DNA from: Maricaulis maris_C
GTDB lineage: Bacteria > Pseudomonadota > Alphaproteobacteria > Caulobacterales > Maricaulaceae
DNA length: 64,000 bases
Assembly: GCF_049116555.1 (NCBI RefSeq)
Contig: NZ_JAGDYT010000006.1
Coordinates: forward strand, 186,001 to 250,000
Direction: 5' to 3'
Positions 1 through 7,964 of this stretch are shown in pieces. Position 1 is the stretch's first letter. Each line of letters opens with the position of its first letter. A model generated the notes under the pieces. It worked only from the letters and a program-made list of their open reading frames with translations, ran no database searches and was not told the origin of the DNA. The translations under genes were made by a program, and so were the position numbers.

Positions 1-29
1 GTGTTGCAAGGCGACATCGGGGGGAGAGG

Positions 30-1733
30 TCAGCCAGCCTCGCGAACCTCGGTGAGGAAAGTTTCCACCGTGGAGTTCAGTTTTTCGGCACGCTCGGAAA
101 CCGTCCTGACCGCGCGCAGCACGTCCTGGGACGCATCACCGGTCTGGCGGGCCGAGCGGGACACCACATCGACATTGTCAGAAACCGCGCGCGCACTCGT
201 CGCGGCATGGGAGACCGAGCTCGAGATCTCACGGGTCGACGCACTCTGCTCTTCGGCGGCGGCGGCAATGGCCGATGCCGAGCGGGAGATTTCGCCAACC
301 GCACGGGTCACATCCTCGATCGAGGAGGAAGACGACGCGGCGGCATCCTGGATCGCCTGGATCTGGTCGCGGATATCGTCCGTGGCCTTGGCGGTCTGGG
401 CAGCAAGCGACTTGACCTCGGAGGCGACGACCGCGAAGCCCTTGCCGGCTTCACCGGCTCGCGCCGCTTCGATCGTGGCGTTCAGCGCCAGCAGGTTGGT
501 CTGCTCGGAAATATCGTTGATCAGCTGGACCACATTGCCGATTTCCTGCGCCGCGGCGCCGAGATTGTCGACAACGGTTCGAACCGACTTGGCGCGCTCA
601 TCAGCCTGGCTGGCCATGTCCGAGGAGCCCTGGATCTGCTGGGTCACTTCGGCGATGGAGGCCGTCAGCTCTTCAGAGGCCGCCGCAACCGACTCGACAT
701 TGGCCGATGCCTGAGCTGCCGACGAGGCCATCTGGCCAGACTGCTCGGACCCCTCCGTCGCGGCTTGCGACAGCTGTTCGGCAATCGCCGACATCGAGGA
801 GCAGGCCTCGTTCACTTCGCCCAGCATGGACATGACTTCGGCGTCGAAAGTCTGGGCCAGGTCATTCAGCTTGGCCGCGCGGCGCTCATTGGCTTCAGCC
901 TGGGCGCGCTGTTCCTTTTCAAGTTCCTCGGCCTGCAGGCCCTTCTCGCGGAAGCGGCTCAGGCTTTCGACGACAGCGCCCAGCTCGTCGGAGCGCTCAA
1001 GCGCCGCGATGTTGAGCGAGTAATCGCCATCGGCCAGCGTTTCCGTGGCCGCGGCGATCTTGCGCACCGAAGCCGAGATCTGACGGCCGAAGATAACTGC
1101 CAGGGCAATCAGGGCAACGCCGACACCAATGGTCAGACCGATAAAGAGAAAGATGGAATTGCGGACACCGGCCTGCGTGGCAGCGGCATCCATGCGGGCC
1201 AGGGAAGCACCCTCCATGGCGAGGTTATCGAGGTCCGAGCTGATCTCGGCGAAGACGGCATCGAAGGGCTGCAGGAAAGCGACCGAGCTGGCGAAATCGA
1301 GCTCCAGCATCTGGCCGACGAAATCGAGCGCGTCCTTGTAGAGGGCGAGCTGCTCGACCAGGCTGTCGAACGTGTTCGTGCCGGCGGCAATGTCCGCACC
1401 GGACACCTGGAGGTCGGCGATGCGGGCAGACAGGCCGTCAACGCGTGTCCCCACGGCATCGAACTCGGCCATCACATCGATCGGATTGCCGGCAGCCTGG
1501 GCGGTGACCACAGCAAGCACGTCACTATTGATGGTCTGCAATTCGGACTTCAGATCGGTGAGTTCGAGGGCTGCGTTCATTTCGCCCATCGCACGTTGCT
1601 GGCTGTCAGACCCGTTCTGCAGGGACCAGGCCCCGAGACCGGCAACCGCGATCAGTGCGATGATCGCCGCAATCGGTGCGACCGCGAAGGATTGCGCGAT
1701 CGTCAGCTTGAATAGTGAAGTTAACTTGCCCAT
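30..1733 (-). CDS. Methyl-accepting chemotaxis protein, membrane-bound
   Basis: This 567-residue chemoreceptor should sit in the inner membrane and signal to CheA/CheW. TM1 is at about residues 13-36 and TM2 at about 193-215. They enclose a periplasmic region of about 155 residues that looks all-helical. A HAMP segment and a long cytoplasmic signalling coiled coil follow. The hairpin tip has the highly conserved run ISEQTNLLALNATIEAARAG, and Q/E-rich candidate methylation segments are present. It lies downstream of a TonB-dependent receptor and a YfiR-like gene on the same strand, but a hairpin at 1814-1845 separates it from them, so co-transcription may be partial. The ligand cannot be inferred. 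The start matches the N-terminal hydrophobic anchor. Confidence 0.95.
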   Translation of the reverse strand: MGKLTSLFKLTIAQSFAVAPIAAIIALIAVAGLGAWSLQNGSDSQQRAMGEMNAALELTDLKSELQTINSDVLAVVTAQAAGNPIDVMAEFDAVGTRVDGLSARIADLQVSGADIAAGTNTFDSLVEQLALYKDALDFVGQMLELDFASSVAFLQPFDAVFAEISSDLDNLAMEGASLARMDAAATQAGVRNSIFLFIGLTIGVGVALIALAVIFGRQISASVRKIAAATETLADGDYSLNIAALERSDELGAVVESLSRFREKGLQAEELEKEQRAQAEANERRAAKLNDLAQTFDAEVMSMLGEVNEACSSMSAIAEQLSQAATEGSEQSGQMASSAAQASANVESVAAASEELTASIAEVTQQIQGSSDMASQADERAKSVRTVVDNLGAAAQEIGNVVQLINDISEQTNLLALNATIEAARAGEAGKGFAVVASEVKSLAAQTAKATDDIRDQIQAIQDAAASSSSSIEDVTRAVGEISRSASAIAAAAEEQSASTREISSSVSHAATSARAVSDNVDVVSRSARQTGDASQDVLRAVRTVSERAEKLNSTVETFLTEVREAG

Positions 1734-1813
1734 TGAACTCTCCCAGGTGACATCACCGATTGGCGGTTTTGTCGATGCTCAGACAATTCGCCCGAATCGC
1801 TAAAGTCAGGGTT

Positions 1814-1845
1814 AACGCCCCGGCACCATTCAGCGCCGGGGCGTT
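1814..1845 (-). terminator. GC-rich hairpin between receptor and chemoreceptor genes
   Basis: An 11-bp perfect stem (AACGCCCCGGC / GCCGGGGCGTT) with a 10-nt loop lies 10 bp past the TonB-receptor stop codon. No clear run of T follows on the minus strand, so it may act as a partial terminator, attenuator or mRNA stabiliser rather than a full stop. Confidence 0.6.
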
Positions 1846-1854
1846 CATTTCATA

Positions 1855-3864
1855 TTAGAAGCTGCTGGTCAGCGAGGCCCAGACCCGGCTTTCATTGAGG
1901 TGATTGGTATTCGTCACCTCGCCGTCGCCAAAGTTCACGTTCTGGGCGTTCAAGGCCACCGAGAGCCAATCCGTGAGGTCATACTGACCCCGCAGGGACA
2001 GAGCGACCTGGCTGTCGATTGCTTCGCTGGTGACAGCGCCGAAGGCCGGCTGCATCGGCATATCGACCGACGAGACATAATTGACGTAGCCATCAACCGT
2101 GAAGCGACCACCGGTCCAGCCCAGATGGGCGTTGACCAGATGCGTCGGGGTCGCCCCTTCATAGTCCTGGGGCGTGAAAACGCCGAAGGTCAAAAGGTCA
2201 TCCTCGACCGACTGGTAGGTGTAGGAAACATCCCAGTTCCAGCCATGCTCCATGTCGCCAGCCAGTGCGAATTCCGCGCCGGAGACTTGGGTGTCGCCGT
2301 GATTGCCGAACAGGTAAACCGGGACCGGAGCGGTCGGCGGGAACACCACTGGAATGACGCTCGTACCACCTTTGACGTCCGTGGTTTCCTGATGGAATAC
2401 CGCGGCACGAAGGGTGATGTCAGCCGTCAGGTCGCGGTCGTAAGCGATCTCGTAATTGGTAACGACCGAAGGCTCGATGCTCGGGTCACCACTGACCGAG
2501 GCCGTTCCGAAGAAGAGCGTGAAGCCCACATCGAACATCGTCGGGGCCTGCACGCCACGTGCCGCCGAGAAACGAACCGTTCCACCGGCCTCTGGGCGCC
2601 AAACAAGGGCAGCATTGTAGCTCAGCTCTTCGATGGAGCGGTCATAGTCTGCTTGCACAAACGGATAACCGCCTGGGTTCGGGGACGCGTCACGGCTCCA
2701 TTCGACGCTGTCGTAGCGCAGCGCCAACGTCATCCCCAGCTCATTGCTGAACTTGTGGCTCCACATGGCGGAGAGAGCGCTGGACGTGTAGCCAAAATCG
2801 CCGTCTGTCGCGTCCGGGAAGGAGCCGGCTTCGGCGTCACGATACTCGACAGAAAAACGGATCGTGTCGCTGGGTGACAGATTGATGAGATCCTGGACCC
2901 GGAACACCGTGATCGAGCTCTCCATCGAGCCGAAGTTGTAGGCGATTTCGGATTCATTGCGGGACGCGAAGAATGTCAGGAAGCCGAAGTCGGTATCCGC
3001 TTCCAGACCCGCCTGGTAGGAGTTCAGGTCATATTCCGTACCACCGGCAAGGTAGATCGAGCCCGTCTCTGCCAGCGTCACGTCGGACGTCGTGACTTCC
3101 GCATTCATGCTGACCTTGTCGTTGAAACGGAAGGTGGCTGCGATCGCGGCATTTTCACGGCTGAACTGGTTGCCGGCTGCGGCGATACCGACCGCCTGAG
3201 CGTTCGGGGCATACGGGGCAAACTCGTTACCCTCCTGCGCGCCGTAGCTGAAACGTGCCGAGAAATTCTCGGTGAACTGACGCCCGCCAGACAGCGACAC
3301 GTTGGAATACTCATCGGTCCCGATATCGGCCCGGGCCGTCGCATAGTCACCATGAGCCGGGTTGCGGGTGATGATATTGACCACACCAGCGACCGCGTTG
3401 AAGCCGTAAAGGGCAGATTGCGGGCCCTTGACCACTTCGATCTGCTGGATGTCGGCCATTTCAACCGGCAGGCTCGACCAGGCGGTATAACCATAGCTGT
3501 CGAGATAGACTTCGCGGCCATTCACCAGCACCAGGAGGCGCGGCGTGTAAGGCGTTGCGGCGCCGCGGATCGAGACCTGACCGTCGCCGAAGGCATAACG
3601 GTTGAAATTGACACCTGCAAAGTGACGAAGGACGCCCGGAATGTCGTACTCCGGGAAGCGCTCGATATCGTCCTGGGTGATGATGACCATCGTGGCCGGG
3701 ACGTCTGATGCGCGCTGCGGAGCGCCGGTTGCGCCGGCGGTGACAGGCTCACCAAACAGATCGCTCATGGCGGTGTAGTCAAGGGTCTGCGCGGCGGAGG
3801 TGGCAGAAAATGCGACGCTCAGCGCAAGCACCGAAATCGACGTTGTGAGGAATTGGGTCTTCAT
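1855..3864 (-). CDS. TonB-dependent outer-membrane receptor
   Basis: A 669-residue protein with an N-terminal signal peptide (ending near SATSAAQT), a plug domain and a 22-strand-type barrel. The plug motifs visible are the VPATMVIITQDDIERFPEYD region, 'VSIRGA', 'VLVNGREVY' and 'IEVVKGPQSALYGFNAVAGVVNIITR'-like wording across residues ~60-170. The C-terminus ends in the expected aromatic residue (SLTSSF), a signature of outer-membrane insertion. The length is typical of vitamin B12/siderophore/colicin-I-like receptors. The substrate is not evident. It lies 30 bp downstream of a YfiR-like gene, and the two probably form an operon. Linkage with YfiR-type proteins suggests a sensory or signalling-linked receptor rather than simple iron uptake, but that is inference. 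Confidence 0.95.
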   Translation of the reverse strand: MKTQFLTTSISVLALSVAFSATSAAQTLDYTAMSDLFGEPVTAGATGAPQRASDVPATMVIITQDDIERFPEYDIPGVLRHFAGVNFNRYAFGDGQVSIRGAATPYTPRLLVLVNGREVYLDSYGYTAWSSLPVEMADIQQIEVVKGPQSALYGFNAVAGVVNIITRNPAHGDYATARADIGTDEYSNVSLSGGRQFTENFSARFSYGAQEGNEFAPYAPNAQAVGIAAAGNQFSRENAAIAATFRFNDKVSMNAEVTTSDVTLAETGSIYLAGGTEYDLNSYQAGLEADTDFGFLTFFASRNESEIAYNFGSMESSITVFRVQDLINLSPSDTIRFSVEYRDAEAGSFPDATDGDFGYTSSALSAMWSHKFSNELGMTLALRYDSVEWSRDASPNPGGYPFVQADYDRSIEELSYNAALVWRPEAGGTVRFSAARGVQAPTMFDVGFTLFFGTASVSGDPSIEPSVVTNYEIAYDRDLTADITLRAAVFHQETTDVKGGTSVIPVVFPPTAPVPVYLFGNHGDTQVSGAEFALAGDMEHGWNWDVSYTYQSVEDDLLTFGVFTPQDYEGATPTHLVNAHLGWTGGRFTVDGYVNYVSSVDMPMQPAFGAVTSEAIDSQVALSLRGQYDLTDWLSVALNAQNVNFGDGEVTNTNHLNESRVWASLTSSF

Positions 3865-3894
3865 GGCTAGTACTCTCTCAAACTCTGTTTGCGC

Positions 3895-4404
3895 TTAGAT
3901 TTCTTCGATCATCATGGCGAAGGCGGCGGCGAAGGAGACCGACGAGCTGTCGGCTGCACCGCGATTGACGACGATCCGCACGGACGGGGCGCTCTGCACA
4001 CCCATCACGCACTGAGCGCTTTCAACGCAGCTCATGTCCGTGGAAACGGTCATCACGCCGGCCGAGCTGGCGGCGGAGAAAACGCCGCCATCGCCGGCAG
4101 CAGCGCCGAGCAAAACCGCAGCATCGGCACCGCCGAGTGACCCGCTGTCAGCCATCGGCACAAGCCGGGCATTGAGCGTGACGCGACCGGCGGAAAGACC
4201 GCCCGCCATGGCCGAGGCCAGAGCCTGGGCTTCGGCTTCGCTTGCCGCGTCGTATACGATCGCGACCGTGCGATCCGAGCCGCTGGCGCCTTCGACGAAG
4301 CTCAGCGCGCGGCCGATCACTTCGAGATCGCGCTGGGTCGTCTCGGCCATGGCCGGCGTTGTGAAGAGAAGACCGGCCAGAGCCGGCAGAATGAATTTAC
4401 GCAT
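3895..4404 (-). CDS. YfiR-like (DUF4154-type) periplasmic protein
   Basis: About 169 residues from the chosen start MRKFILPALAG. This start gives a clean signal peptide cut after PAMA; the longer reading adds eight residues upstream and is less likely. The mature protein has the layout of the YfiR/DUF4154 family: an early strand (TVAIVYD), a Rossmann-like alternation, a two-cysteine segment (CVESAQC) and a C-terminal 'VRIVVNRGAA...VSFAAAFAMMIEEI' resembling the family's closing 'NLxAAxxAgvxfss.LLrlA' region. YfiR proteins are periplasmic regulators of inner-membrane signalling proteins. Placement just upstream of a TonB receptor and a chemoreceptor fits that role. Family assignment is by pattern recognition only. 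Confidence 0.6.
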   Translation of the reverse strand: MRKFILPALAGLLFTTPAMAETTQRDLEVIGRALSFVEGASGSDRTVAIVYDAASEAEAQALASAMAGGLSAGRVTLNARLVPMADSGSLGGADAAVLLGAAAGDGGVFSAASSAGVMTVSTDMSCVESAQCVMGVQSAPSVRIVVNRGAADSSSVSFAAAFAMMIEEI

Positions 4405-4691
4405 TGGGGACACCCCGTCCTGTTCCATATGTCACCGCATGGCGGCGTATGAGGTCGAAGTACAGGAGGGTTATTAACCACGACTTTCGGGTGAGTAATT
4501 GGATATTACCAATGCTTGCAATGCGGCATGACCAGATGATGTCACTCAATTTTATGTTGCATCGACAATTTTAATAAAGAAAAGGTTTCACCACCTCCAA
4601 GTATAGCGAAGACCCAAAGGGCGGTAGCGGGTGCTGTCGAAAAGCCTCTCACCGCCGCTTTTCTGCCGCCTTCATGGGTTGGGATGGTGTC

Positions 4692-5186
4692 ATGCAGCAG
4701 CGCGAACCAATCAGGAATGATGCGGTGGCAACCGGCTTGCTGTTGCTTGCCAGCGTTCTGCTGATACCCGGCCTGATACTTCCGGCGCTGGAAACGCGGC
4801 ATCTTGGGCTGTGGGACGACCAGCACTCCATCCTCTCATTGGGCCGTTCGCTGCTTGTCGACGAAGAATGGTTTCTCGCCCTTGTCGTACTGACCTTCTC
4901 GATCGCCGTGCCGCTCGCCAAGCTGAGTTGGATGTGGAGGCTGCAATTTGCGCCACCGCCATCGGGACTGAAGAGGCATGAGGACGCGATAGGCTGGCTC
5001 CAGAAGCTGGGCAAATGGTCCATGGCAGACGTATTGGTGATCGCGCTCGTCGTATTCAGCCTGCGCGACAGTCTCCTTCTGCAGGCACGCCCGCTGATCG
5101 GCGCCTATTGCTTTGCGATCTCGACCATCCTCGCGATGCTCGCCGCCGGGCGGATTGCGACGAATTACCGGCGCCAGGCCATCTGA
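4692..5186 (+). CDS. Paraquat-inducible protein A-like membrane protein
   Basis: About 164 residues with four hydrophobic segments at roughly residues 12-32, 60-80, 115-130 and 135-155. The pattern 'LLLASVLLIPGLILPALETRHLGLWDDQHSILSLGRSLL' followed by 'FSIAVPLAKL' and 'KWSMADVLVIALVVFSL' matches the PqiA family, here as a single-module version of about half the E. coli PqiA length. PqiA proteins are inner-membrane partners of MCE-type lipid transport systems. A possible mate is the mla operon at 11.8-15.3 kb. Two starts are possible (4674 or 4692); the inner one was chosen because it leaves a short polar N-terminus. Confidence 0.85.
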   Translation: MQQREPIRNDAVATGLLLLASVLLIPGLILPALETRHLGLWDDQHSILSLGRSLLVDEEWFLALVVLTFSIAVPLAKLSWMWRLQFAPPPSGLKRHEDAIGWLQKLGKWSMADVLVIALVVFSLRDSLLLQARPLIGAYCFAISTILAMLAAGRIATNYRRQAI

Positions 5187-5189
5187 GCG

Positions 5190-5663
5190 TCAGTCGGACG
5201 TCGAGCCGGACAGCAATTCCCCGGCGCGGCGCCTCAGCTTGTCCAGCATGTCCGCCAGCATTGCGGCTTCCGCATCGTCGAGCCCGGTGAGCAGTGCGGC
5301 TTCCGCCTCGAGTGCAACGGGCGTGATCTCGCGATAGACCTGCAGCCCGGTATCGGTCAGACGCAAATCCCGAGATCGCCTGTCGGTGACGCGCTCGGAC
5401 CGGTTGACCAATCCGCGCTCGACAAGCGCTTTGACAGCCCGGCTCACCGACACCTTGTCCATGGCGGCGATGTCAGACAGGGATTGCGCGGTCATCGGCG
5501 CGGCCTCGCCCAGAAGGGCAATCACCCGCCATTCCCAGATCGTCAGTCCGAACCGGTCCTGATAGGCACGGGCGACGAGGCGCGACACCTGGTTCGAGGT
5601 CACGGCCAGACGATAAGGCAGATAGTCGCGCAGGCTGAGCGCAGGTGGGTTCGGATCCGTCAT
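5190..5663 (-). CDS. MarR-family transcriptional regulator
   Basis: A 157-residue winged-helix protein. The recognition region 'MTAQSLSDIAAMDKVSVSRAVKALVERGLVNRSERVTDRRSRDLRLTDTG' spans the HTH and the wing with the family's DxR-S-R core. The ATG at 5663 (MTDPNPPAL) was chosen because the longer reading to 5969 is low-complexity and runs into the divergent gene. It is divergently transcribed from the fumarylacetoacetate-hydrolase-family gene, with an 84-bp space holding a perfect 14-bp palindrome, so it is the likely regulator of the adjacent catabolic pair. MarR proteins of this type usually respond to aromatic acids; the effector here is unknown. Confidence 0.92.
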   Translation of the reverse strand: MTDPNPPALSLRDYLPYRLAVTSNQVSRLVARAYQDRFGLTIWEWRVIALLGEAAPMTAQSLSDIAAMDKVSVSRAVKALVERGLVNRSERVTDRRSRDLRLTDTGLQVYREITPVALEAEAALLTGLDDAEAAMLADMLDKLRRRAGELLSGSTSD

Positions 5664-5732
5664 GACCCAGACCTGCCGGATGCGGGGAGCAGCTGCAAGA
5701 CGTTTGTTGGCTCGACGGCGTGAGCCTTCCTC

Positions 5733-5746
5733 GGCTATCGATAGCC
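5733..5746. promoter_or_regulatory. Palindromic operator candidate for the MarR regulator
   Basis: GGCTATCGATAGCC is a perfect 14-bp palindrome ending one base before the ATG of the hydrolase gene at 5748, in the divergent intergenic region. It would overlap the ribosome-binding region, so a bound dimer could block the transcript start or translation. Assignment as the MarR site is inferred from position. Confidence 0.5.
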
Positions 5747-5747
5747 C

Positions 5748-6392
5748 ATGATCGATCTCATCACCTGCCCCGCCCCGCCCCGCCTCGTCCTTGACGGCGA
5801 CAACCGCCATTTCCCGGTCGGCCGGGTCTTCTGCATCGGGCGCAATTACGCCGATCACGCCAAGGAGATGGGTGAAGCTGCAGAAGCGATCTTCTTCACC
5901 AAACCGGCCAGCGCCATCACCACTGCGCCCACCCTGCCCTATCCCGACGAGACCGAGGATCTGCATCACGAGGTGGAACTGGTCCTGGCGCTTGGCGCGG
6001 GCGGAGCGATTGTCGCCAGCGGAACCGGCGTCGACCTGACCAAGCGCGACCTCCAGGCGCGCCTCAAGGCGAAGGGCGCGCCCTGGGAAATTGCGAAGGG
6101 CTTTGATCGGTCAGCCCCCATGGCCGCGCTGAGGCTCGGCCCGCCGCCATCGGCCGGGGCGATAACCCTGAGCGTCAATGGCGAGATCCGCCAGTCCGGC
6201 GATCTCGATCAGATGATCCTGCCGCCGGCGGCCTTGCTCGCCCAATTGGCGCGCTATTTTACGCTACAGCCGGGCGATCTGGTTTTCACCGGAACCCCGG
6301 CCGGTGTCAGCGCCCTGCTGCCCGGCGACGCGGTCTCCGCGCAGATTGACGGCTTGCCGTCGCTTGACTTCACGCTGACCGAAAGAGGCTGA
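5748..6392 (+). CDS. Fumarylacetoacetate hydrolase family protein
   Basis: A 214-residue single-domain FAH-fold protein. Metal-binding and catalytic features visible are 'FCIGRNYADHAKEMG' near residue 30, 'LHHEVELVLALG' (metal-binding acidic pair in HHEVELVL) near 72, 'WEIAKGFDRSAPM' near 115 and 'LQPGDLVFTGTPAGV' near 180. Small FAH proteins of this type include fumarylpyruvate hydrolase, acylpyruvases and oxaloacetate decarboxylases. Followed 3 bp later by a zeta-class glutathione S-transferase, it most likely cleaves fumarylpyruvate or fumarylacetoacetate at the end of a gentisate or homogentisate branch. No ring-cleaving dioxygenase is nearby. No good Shine-Dalgarno is visible; translation may be leaderless. 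Confidence 0.88.
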   Translation: MIDLITCPAPPRLVLDGDNRHFPVGRVFCIGRNYADHAKEMGEAAEAIFFTKPASAITTAPTLPYPDETEDLHHEVELVLALGAGGAIVASGTGVDLTKRDLQARLKAKGAPWEIAKGFDRSAPMAALRLGPPPSAGAITLSVNGEIRQSGDLDQMILPPAALLAQLARYFTLQPGDLVFTGTPAGVSALLPGDAVSAQIDGLPSLDFTLTERG

Positions 6393-6395
6393 CCC

Positions 6396-7043
6396 ATGAC
6401 CACCAAGCTCTATGGTTACTGGCGTTCCAGCGCCGCCTACCGGCTGCGGATCGCCCTCAATCTCAAGGGCGTTGCCTACGAGCAGGTTCCGGTCAACCTC
6501 AAGGATGGTGAACAACGCGGCGATGCCTGGCTCGCTATCCAGCCTCAGGGACTGGTCCCGGTTCTCGAGCATGACGGGGTGCGCCTGCTGCAATCCCCGG
6601 CCATTCTGGAATGGATTGACGAAACCTGGCCTGACCCGGCTTTCCTGCCGCGCGACGCAACGGCCCGCTGTCAGGCGAGAGGCTGGGCCTCCGTCATTGG
6701 CTGTGACATCCACCCGCTTCAGAACTTGCGCGTGCTGAAGGCTGTGGCCGGCGATCTTGGTCAGGGGCCTGATGGAATGAAGGCCTGGGCGCAACGCTGG
6801 ATGAGGTCCGGCCTCGACGCGCTCGAGACGCTGGTGAAGGCCGCTCCGCGGACCGGTGAATATCTGGGCGGCCAGACTCCCGGCCTGGCCGACATCTATC
6901 TGGTCCCACAGGCCTATAATGCCCGGCGTTGGGGTCTCGACATGGCAGACTGGCCAGCCCTGGAAGCGGCGGACGCTGCCTGCTGCGCCCAGCCGGCCTT
7001 CCGGGACGCTGCCCCGGAAAACCAGCCCGACGCAGACGGCTAG
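6396..7043 (+). CDS. maiA: Maleylacetoacetate/maleylpyruvate isomerase (zeta-class GST)
   Basis: A 215-residue glutathione S-transferase of the zeta class, which isomerises cis to trans double bonds in maleylacetoacetate or maleylpyruvate. The N-terminal 'YWRSSAAYRLRIALNLKG' corresponds to the zeta signature. The first serine is kept while the usual following cysteine is alanine, as in maleylpyruvate isomerases. The thioredoxin-fold 'QGLVPVLEHDG' with 'LLQSPAILEWIDE' binds glutathione. 'CDIHPLQNLRVL' is the family's helical-domain signature. It lies 3 bp after the FAH-family gene and ends tail-to-tail with the next gene, overlapping by 4 bp. Substrate choice between the two isomerases is open. 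Confidence 0.9.
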   Translation: MTTKLYGYWRSSAAYRLRIALNLKGVAYEQVPVNLKDGEQRGDAWLAIQPQGLVPVLEHDGVRLLQSPAILEWIDETWPDPAFLPRDATARCQARGWASVIGCDIHPLQNLRVLKAVAGDLGQGPDGMKAWAQRWMRSGLDALETLVKAAPRTGEYLGGQTPGLADIYLVPQAYNARRWGLDMADWPALEAADAACCAQPAFRDAAPENQPDADG

Positions 7044-7864
7044 GCCCGGCGCACTTCCCAGAAGCTGTTCACGATCTCCCACTCTCCGGCCACCCGCAGG
7101 AGGAACAGCCACTCGGTCCGGTCGGCCGCATCAATGCGCGCTGCGCCGGTCGCCTGGGTCGCCTCGAACACCGTCACTTCGGACGCCGCTGCTGCGGCAC
7201 CCGCGCGGTCGAGATGGATGGCAATGGTCTCCAGGGTTTCCGGTGCCAGGTATTCGCGGTCGCCACTGCGATCGACATGACGGCGGTCGAAATCCGGATA
7301 GACAGAGGCCGTCACAGCCTCGGCATCGCCGGCATCCCACGCCGCGGCGTAGGTTTCGACGAGGTCACCGATCGCGCGCATATCGTCGGCGCGACCGGGA
7401 TTGTCGAGCCAGTCAAAACCACCATAGGCGCAATTCACGAGGGTCCACTCGCCATTGATGCGGGTGCCGACGAAGAAGTCATACCAGTCCGTATCCGCGG
7501 TCAGCTGGAACACACCGGTATCGGCGGTGCTGTCAAAGAAGCGGACATCCACGGTCGAGGTGATGGGGTCCAAATGTCCATCGGCATTATACAACTCGCC
7601 AAGGACCTGCAGGTCGCCCGGGGTCAGGTTCTCGATCACCATGCGACCCCGGCCCTGGAAGTTGGGGCGCAGGCCGAGCTTCGACAACTCCGGATGCACC
7701 GTGGACAGGACCTGCTCGGCATCGCGGGCATAAAAGCCGCGGGCAAAACGGTCGGCCAATGGCTCGAGCGCGGCTTCGGTAACCGGATCGTCCGCCAGGC
7801 TGACCGACGTCAGTCCCAGCGGAGTCAAGGTAAGCGTTGCGAGTGTGGCAAGTGTTCGGATCAT
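7040..7864 (-). CDS. Secreted protein with two NTF2-like domains
   Basis: About 274 residues from MIRTLATLATL, which opens a signal peptide cut near SLADDP. The mature part shows two related halves, each starting with an 'A...A..G.Y..DAE.V...V.P' helix-strand pattern (residues ~30-140 'FARGFYARDAEQVLSTVHPEL' and ~165-270 'YAAAWDAGDAEAVTASVYPDF') and ending with 'GEWTLVNCAYGG' or 'GEWEIVNSFWEV'. This is a tandem NTF2-like/lumazine-binding-like fold (Lumazine_bd_2 type). No catalytic role can be assigned. The chosen start is the first ATG that gives a secretion signal. Confidence 0.7.
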   Translation of the reverse strand: MIRTLATLATLTLTPLGLTSVSLADDPVTEAALEPLADRFARGFYARDAEQVLSTVHPELSKLGLRPNFQGRGRMVIENLTPGDLQVLGELYNADGHLDPITSTVDVRFFDSTADTGVFQLTADTDWYDFFVGTRINGEWTLVNCAYGGFDWLDNPGRADDMRAIGDLVETYAAAWDAGDAEAVTASVYPDFDRRHVDRSGDREYLAPETLETIAIHLDRAGAAAAASEVTVFEATQATGAARIDAADRTEWLFLLRVAGEWEIVNSFWEVRRA

Positions 7865-7964
7865 GGTTCTGTCCCCCGTGTGAGTGCGACCACACATGTG
7901 CCATGCCCGTGACCGCAGGCACGTTTATTCGGGGCAATCTCAATCAACTGACTGTGATCCAGGC

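Noticed and set aside
207..1715. A 502-codon plus-strand frame over the first gene
   Set aside because: It is the antisense shadow of the chemoreceptor, a common effect of high G+C at third positions.
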